64,000 nt of DNA from Lojkania enalia (taxonomy: Eukaryota; Ascomycota; Dothideomycetes; Pleosporales). The stretch spans positions 9,228 to 73,227 of the forward strand of contig ML986594.1 in NCBI GenBank assembly GCA_010094045.1. Direction: 5' to 3'. Position 1 is the stretch's first letter. Each line of letters opens with the position of its first letter. Below the pieces are notes generated by a model. That model searched no databases and was not told where the DNA came from. It saw nothing but the letters and a program-made list of their open reading frames with translations. Shown one piece after another: positions 59,345 to 64,000 of this stretch. The position numbers were made by a program, and so were the translations under genes.

Positions 59345-61227
59345 CTACAGACCAAATACCTTCTTACTATAAATCCACCATTCCCAACAACCCTTGTCGC
59401 TCTTGTCAAGATGATATCCACCAGTTTCGTCATCCCCTTTTCCTGGTATGCAATCATCAACGATCGCATTAAAGATCTCTTCACACTTCTCCTCTGTAGG
59501 AATCTTATAGTCTTGGAGAGGTTCGCAACCGTTTTGGTCTTCTGCTGGTAGTACGGTGAGCCTGAAAAGGCTATCCGCACTCCACGAGCCACTGGCCTTG
59601 CAATCTATTTTCGAATCCGGCAACTTGAGGCCGTCCCACAGGAGGTTAGAGATGGCGCAAATAGGAGGAAGCTTAGTATCCGGGTCTTCTTGGACACTAT
59701 CGGTGAAGAATTCAAGTGTTGCGCTCCATTTACTAGCGTCTTTATATCCTGGTTTTGCAGTCAAGTCCCAATCTCCGTAGCAGAACTCCTGAACCGCGGC
59801 TTTATATGCAGATTGTCTGGAGAATCCTCGTGCATCGTTGCATTCAGAACAATTTGGTCCATCGAAGGCATTCGGCAGTGTCTTGGGCTTGCAATTGGTT
59901 TCGGGCCGGTCCTTGTCGTCTTCCTCGTCATCACTCTCTCCTTCTGTAGGCAGTGACTTCATCCACTCGTAAGCAGCTTTAAAATCATCAATCTTCCAAT
60001 CTTGATCAATCATGGGTTGATCAACAAAACACTTGCAATCCTTAAGGGCACCATTCGTCGTCTGGGAGTTATATTAGAGTCCGTGCTTGCTTTTATATTT
60101 GTATGCGTTAAACTTACGCCTTTACATTTGCCAATTTGTGTCTCTTCGTTATCTTTTATCGCATTTCCACCACAGTTTGAGCAGAACGTTGGGTTTTCGG
60201 TACATTTCTTCTTCTCATCTTCTTCCTCTTCCTGCTCCTCAAGAAACGTTTTGGGGAAGGTAAACTTGTCACCCTCAACAGCAATACTGCCAACCGTATA
60301 CCCAAACGCCATCCAGCTACTAAGCATCGCGTATTTCTTCCTTATTTCTTTTATATCATCGTCGTTCCCGAACCAAAAAGGTTCATTTTCCACCAACTCA
60401 TCATTCGCTTCAAGTGCGTCAATCAGGAGTTTGTTTTTAGGCTTGGGAAATTCTTTCAAAGGGTCAATGTAGTATACACCGTCCAGGCCAGCTCCCGCCT
60501 GGAATTGTGCTAGGAGTGCACGGGCGATCGAGAGAAGACAACTCATTTCGACGCGTTTGCAAAGGACCTTGTTGAAAGTCTCCTCGAGGTCGTCGCCATG
60601 TCCCGGAAAAGTCATTGTTAGATCTCCATTTGATTCCTTTTCGAGGGTTGTTGCATCTTCAGGCTTCTCTTTAGGCGGGGAATCAAGATCCACATCGATC
60701 GGGTCGCCTTCATGGGGCTTAAAGATGAATTTATCGTCAACATCTTTCCACTCCTGAACTTCCTCTTTTTGTTCTTTAGGAATCTTCCATTGCACTTGCT
60801 TCTCAAAATTCTTGGAATATCCGTCGTTCCAAATGTATGCTAGACATTCATAGGCAGAGTAGACGAGCCATGTGCCAACGCCTGCAAAGACGATGTCGTC
60901 AAGCCCAAGGACTCGTTTATGCAATCCGTTTTTTCCTGGTCCGATACCCAAGACATCTTTGAGATTTTTCTGACATGTTTCACTCGCCGGCTTCTTGCAG
61001 TCATTGTCTAACACCCTGGAAACTTTGGCGCTAATCTCGGTACCGAGAGTAATTATGAAGTCGTCTTTGGTCTGAATATCAAAGTCATCGGGTCCAATTG
61101 AGACTTCGTCTCCGTTAGTGCCGAAGTATTCCTTGGAAGCTTTCTGTGTAAAAGTCGGGGCTTCAGCGGCTAATACTGCCTGTGTACTGAGATGATAAAG
61201 CAGAAACACTGTCACGTACGTCTTCAT
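59345..61227 (-). CDS. Large secreted Cys-containing protein, family unknown
   Basis: Two minus-strand exons, 61227-60118 and 60061-59345, with a 56-nt GT-AG intron in phase 0, give 608 aa. The start MKTYVTVFLLYHLSTQAVLA is a clear signal peptide. A dibasic HKRVLG follows the first acidic domain and could be a Kex2-type site. A hydrophobic patch (VFAGVGTWLVYSAYECLAYI) comes next, then highly acidic stretches (EEQEEEEDEKKK) and a Cys cluster straddling the splice site (CSNCGG, CKG, CKCF). The C-terminal half has ordered blocks with paired Cys and ends in a Trp-rich segment, GCWEWWIY. I do not recognise an enzymatic motif. Its size, secretion signal and Cys pattern suggest an extracellular protein. 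It is divergent from the metalloprotease at 62434. Confidence 0.78.
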
Positions 61228-61657
61228 GATGATTAAAAAGAAGAGTTTGCAAAAGACATGCACCGAAGACAATGTTGAAGTAGACTAAAAAAAATGTGGG
61301 TGGTGTTGATGTGTTACCCTATATATAAAAAAAGTTTCCTAGTTGCAAGCATAGCGCAGAGCGTTTCTTGCAGCTTTCACCCCGGGTTGGACAAGTAATG
61401 CATTATAAAACTCGGTACGGAGTACTAGCTATTCAGCTTGAGTGGTTGCCTAATCCGAAGGGATTACCCAATTAATTTCCTAATTCGGATAAGACTCGGT
61501 ACTGTCTGTCCATCTCGAAGCGGTCGCCTAACTCGTAGGATCGACCACCTTTAAGTGCAACGTTTTTTGGTTTTTGTACGGATTTTATGTAAAAAGGTGG
61601 TGGGCTTCTCGACAACATGTCACCGACTTTATATGCCTTCTAGCTTTGCATACACCT
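61228..61657. promoter_or_regulatory. 5' flank of the secreted-protein gene
   Basis: A TATATATAAAA-like box at about 61319-61330 (minus-strand TATATA) lies roughly 95 bp upstream of the 61227 start and is a plausible core promoter for it. The direct motif CCTAAT(C/T)CG with GGATTACC/GGATCGACC occurs repeatedly at 61440-61550. Confidence 0.4.
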
Positions 61658-61984
61658 ATGAAGGCTCTCCGCCTTGCCATCGCTTTTGCTCCGTCCTCTC
61701 TTTCTCATGTAAATGCTCATACAGAAATTGATGTAGACTGGAAGCAGCAGCTCGATGCCTTTGCGAATGATCGACCATGTGATGTGAGCTTCCTTCTGAG
61801 ATAAATTTGTGCGAGAAAAGCGGCCTTTGGTTGATTCTACAATCCTACCCCTGTATGATAGAATCTCAAAATCAGCCTTCGCGGAAGGACAGTTCGAAGC
61901 TTTTTGGATAACTACAGAAAAGGAAGACAAAAATATTTGGCCTCGATACTCAGGTCCATTTGTAGGCTTCCTTCGCATTCATTA
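61658..61984 (+). pseudogene. Frameshifted small secreted-protein ORF
   Basis: ATG at 61658 starts MKALRLAIAFAPSSLSHVNA, a signal-peptide-like sequence, then HTEIDVDWKQQLDAFANDRP and a TAA near 61801. In the next phase coding character resumes immediately (KFVREKRPLVDSTILPLYDR, AEGQFEAFWITTEKEDKNIW) and runs to TAA at about 61984. No intron of reasonable length can join them, so one small indel probably broke the gene. The family is unknown. Confidence 0.45.
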
Positions 61985-62433
61985 AATATTCCTCGTGGAA
62001 GTTGAACTGTACAGGTTGCTAGAGGATAGTTTGTAGGACGATATTTTGAAACTCCGGAGGCCGAAGAGTGGGACCGAGGATTGCGAAAAGAGAACCATAA
62101 TTTAAGCTAAGCCTAAATTGGTACTAATAGCCCATGGTCATGGGATTTTTATATGTAAATGAAGGATAGGCTGTAATGGCATCACCAAATCTCGAATACT
62201 GCCAAGCCCTATGTATCTGAGATTTTGGATTTCATATTCTTCCTGAGACGGCTGTGCATCCCAAAATAGTAACCAAGACACATGCGTATAAATAATGAAG
62301 AGGCTCTTCGATTCTGTACTAATATATCCTCATCTTCTCATCCCTATTTGTAGCCAACCTTCGTTTGAGATTCCTATCCCCAGTACCCTCCGCATCGGAT
62401 ACATTCTTTCTCTACCTTCTCATTCATTTCAAT
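61985..62433. promoter_or_regulatory. Promoter interval of the metalloprotease-like gene
   Basis: AT-rich 450 bp with TATAAATAATG at 62286-62296, about 140 bp upstream of the chosen ATG, and a pyrimidine-rich leader. No gene seen. Confidence 0.4.
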
Positions 62434-63707
62434 ATGCGTCTTGGATCCGTCTCTAGAGCAGGACTGTGTCTATTGCTTCTCGCCGCACCAGTGTGTTCGC
62501 AAGCGACATGGTGGATCGATAAAAGCTGTGATAAACACTTTCCGGATGGCGAATTGCACAAGATGATGGAGGAAGTAGTAGACACAGCCAAACTTATCAG
62601 AGATCGCTTGATCCGTTCTGAGACGGATGAACCGGATGCACACCGTGGTTTTGAGACGTTGTTCAAATTTAAAACTTCGACGAAGGACAATGAAGACCAA
62701 CAAAGATTGCGAAAGTTTCAAAGTTCGTACTGTAGTGTACTTGCAAGGCAGCCTCACTGATGCTTCTAGGCATTATTGGAGGATTTGGAGGATTCGACTC
62801 CTATCCACTTTCAGAGTTCAAAAAGACTGGCGACGGTGCTCTCGACCGGAGACTTTCGAGGGTCCGTATCCATTGTGATAACGGTGATCGCTGGGAACTT
62901 GTCAAAGACGGTGAGGAAACTATTGAACCAAAGGTGCCGAAAAATTCAGAAAGAAAGCCGGAGGATCAGGAGTTTTTCGACACAGTCAACAAGATCTGGA
63001 TAAAGGGTGATGTCAAGTGCGGAAAGCTTACAGACAAAGAGCCGCTAATGCAGACTGCACGCTGGTCGGGTGAAAGCGACCACGATGTGCCAAAGGGTAC
63101 AGAGATAAAAGGCCGTTCCACCATAACTGTAAGGGCAGCCAACCCTAAAGTTGAGTCCAAGGCTAACATATTCTGGATTTGCGACCACTGGCTCAACCTA
63201 AAAGATCGTCTCAACTTATTCAAAGACATTCCGACAGAAAAGACTCTTTCCTGGTCTAAGAAGGCCAAGGAATCTATCCACAATCTAAGATTCGTCGGTA
63301 GCATGGCCTTGTTTCATGAGCTCACTCATACGCTACCGCACAAGAGTACGTTTCATTATATATGTCGCTCTGTAGTCCGGATACTAATTTTTTTTCTAGC
63401 TCGAGACTTCGAATACTCGAGTAGAACTTGGAGCCTCGGGAAAGATAAAGCATTCATGAATGCAGATAGCTATGGTATCCTAGCAGTCATTTTCCGATCT
63501 ATGGAGCGTAAATTTGCTTTGAACAGGGACCACCCAGAAGAAGGTACTCTGCATAAATACAAAGATATTCCGGACCGAGTAAAGCATACAAAAAGGAGCA
63601 AGTTAGAATCAAAGTGGTTGCCAGATGAGAGAGATACTGTCCTATCGTGCGAAGATAGACATAACACTACTGATACAGGGCTGCGTTGCGAACGTTTTAT
63701 AGCGTAA
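62434..63707 (+). CDS. Secreted M35-like (aspzincin-type) metalloprotease
   Basis: Exons 62434-62722, 62770-63345 and 63400-63707, with introns of 47 and 54 nt, give 390 aa. The chosen ATG begins a signal peptide (MRLGSVSRAGLCLLLLAAPV); an in-frame ATG at 62365 would add 23 residues. The zinc site HELTH (His279, Glu280, His283) is followed after the second splice by NADSYG, with Asp311 in the position of the third ligand in the aspzincin DxxYG motif. The region before it (SGESDHDVPKGTEIKGRSTI) and the Cys spacing fit M35-like fungal proteins. It should be an extracellular zinc peptidase, but similarity to true deuterolysins is low outside the motifs. The stop overlaps a perfect donor GTAAGT (63704), so a further exon is possible. 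Confidence 0.8.
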
Positions 63708-64000
63708 GTCCTCGTAGATACCATTTATACTACTTTAAATAAAGTATATTCTATCTCGCATGACATACGCCAACTATATTTTCAAAAGTCTTCATTTCAA
63801 ATTATTAAATAAAGCGCAGAACCTTGGTTTGCTAATGAATGTGATTCGCGAACTCGCAGACTCACCGTACTCTTGATGTCAACCCTGACATAACACGTCA
63901 CCAAGTTCACGACAGCAGAATTCAATTACTTGTTCTTGTACACTTTCATCTAAGGATAAATACTTCCCGATATCCAATACAGATATTACTCAAACTTCAA
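63708..64000. other. Right edge, AT-rich
   Basis: AT-rich sequence with AATAAA-like signals (about 63736 and 63808) that may serve as 3' processing sites for the metalloprotease gene. No gene visible before the window ends. Confidence 0.4.

Noticed and set aside
1..64000. CRISPR arrays, bacterial operons, ribosome-binding sites or rRNA genes
   Set aside because: Spliceosomal introns and fungal gene families show the DNA is eukaryotic nuclear; no regularly spaced repeat array or rRNA signature was seen.

Overview
The window looks like nuclear DNA of a filamentous ascomycete (Pezizomycotina). The evidence is short spliceosomal introns (about 44-73 nt, with CTAAC/CTGAC-like branch sites), an intron-containing tRNA-Leu, and typical families: a NACHT-WD40 NLR, HET-domain remnants, a fungal rhodopsin-like membrane protein, arrestin, MFS sugar transporter and FAD oxidoreductases. 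I cannot name the genus. All exon models were built by hand from splice signals, reading phase and family knowledge. No search was run.

Layout. (1) 1-13,200 is AT-rich and gene-poor. It holds four solo LTRs, one intact five-exon membrane-protein gene (4200-6544, minus) and a decayed O-methyltransferase (about 10,260-10,750, minus). (2) 13,262-15,072 is a two-exon PheA/TfdB-type FAD monooxygenase. It is followed by a second repeat-rich stretch (15,700-18,350) with a nonsense-riddled RING-like pseudogene, an LTR with some internal element sequence and another solo LTR. (3) 18,900-31,900 is a gene-dense core: tRNA-Leu(UAG), arrestin, PPIL3-like cyclophilin, ZPR1, an RNase P/MRP subunit (Rpr2/Snm1 family), DBR1, a small conserved-looking protein and TMA7. 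Several of these act in RNA processing or translation. (4) 32,200-34,600 is a decayed membrane-protein gene. It is followed by an MFS sugar transporter (36,210-37,834), a five-exon rhodopsin-like protein with a GC-AG intron (41,984-43,338) and a secreted FAD amine-oxidase-like enzyme (44,811-46,757). (5) 49,177-51,906 is an NLR with a HeLo-like N-terminus, a NACHT domain and two almost identical WD40 repeats. (6) 51,900-59,200 is again AT-rich, with five solo LTRs and broken HET-domain genes. (7) 59,345-63,707 carries two large secreted-protein genes: a Cys-containing protein of unknown family and an M35-like (HExxH + DxxYG) metalloprotease. A frameshifted small secreted ORF lies between them.

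The clearest structural discovery is three families of very small LTRs (about 113-227 bp). There are eleven copies; eight have exact 5-bp target-site duplications and two have near-exact ones. The broken genes share a pattern of in-frame stops, many of them one C-to-T step from a glutamine codon, which would fit repeat-induced point mutation, although this was not measured. I found no certainly new defence or metabolic system. The NLR/HET/LTR neighbourhood and the secreted pair at the right end are the best candidates for unusual biology.
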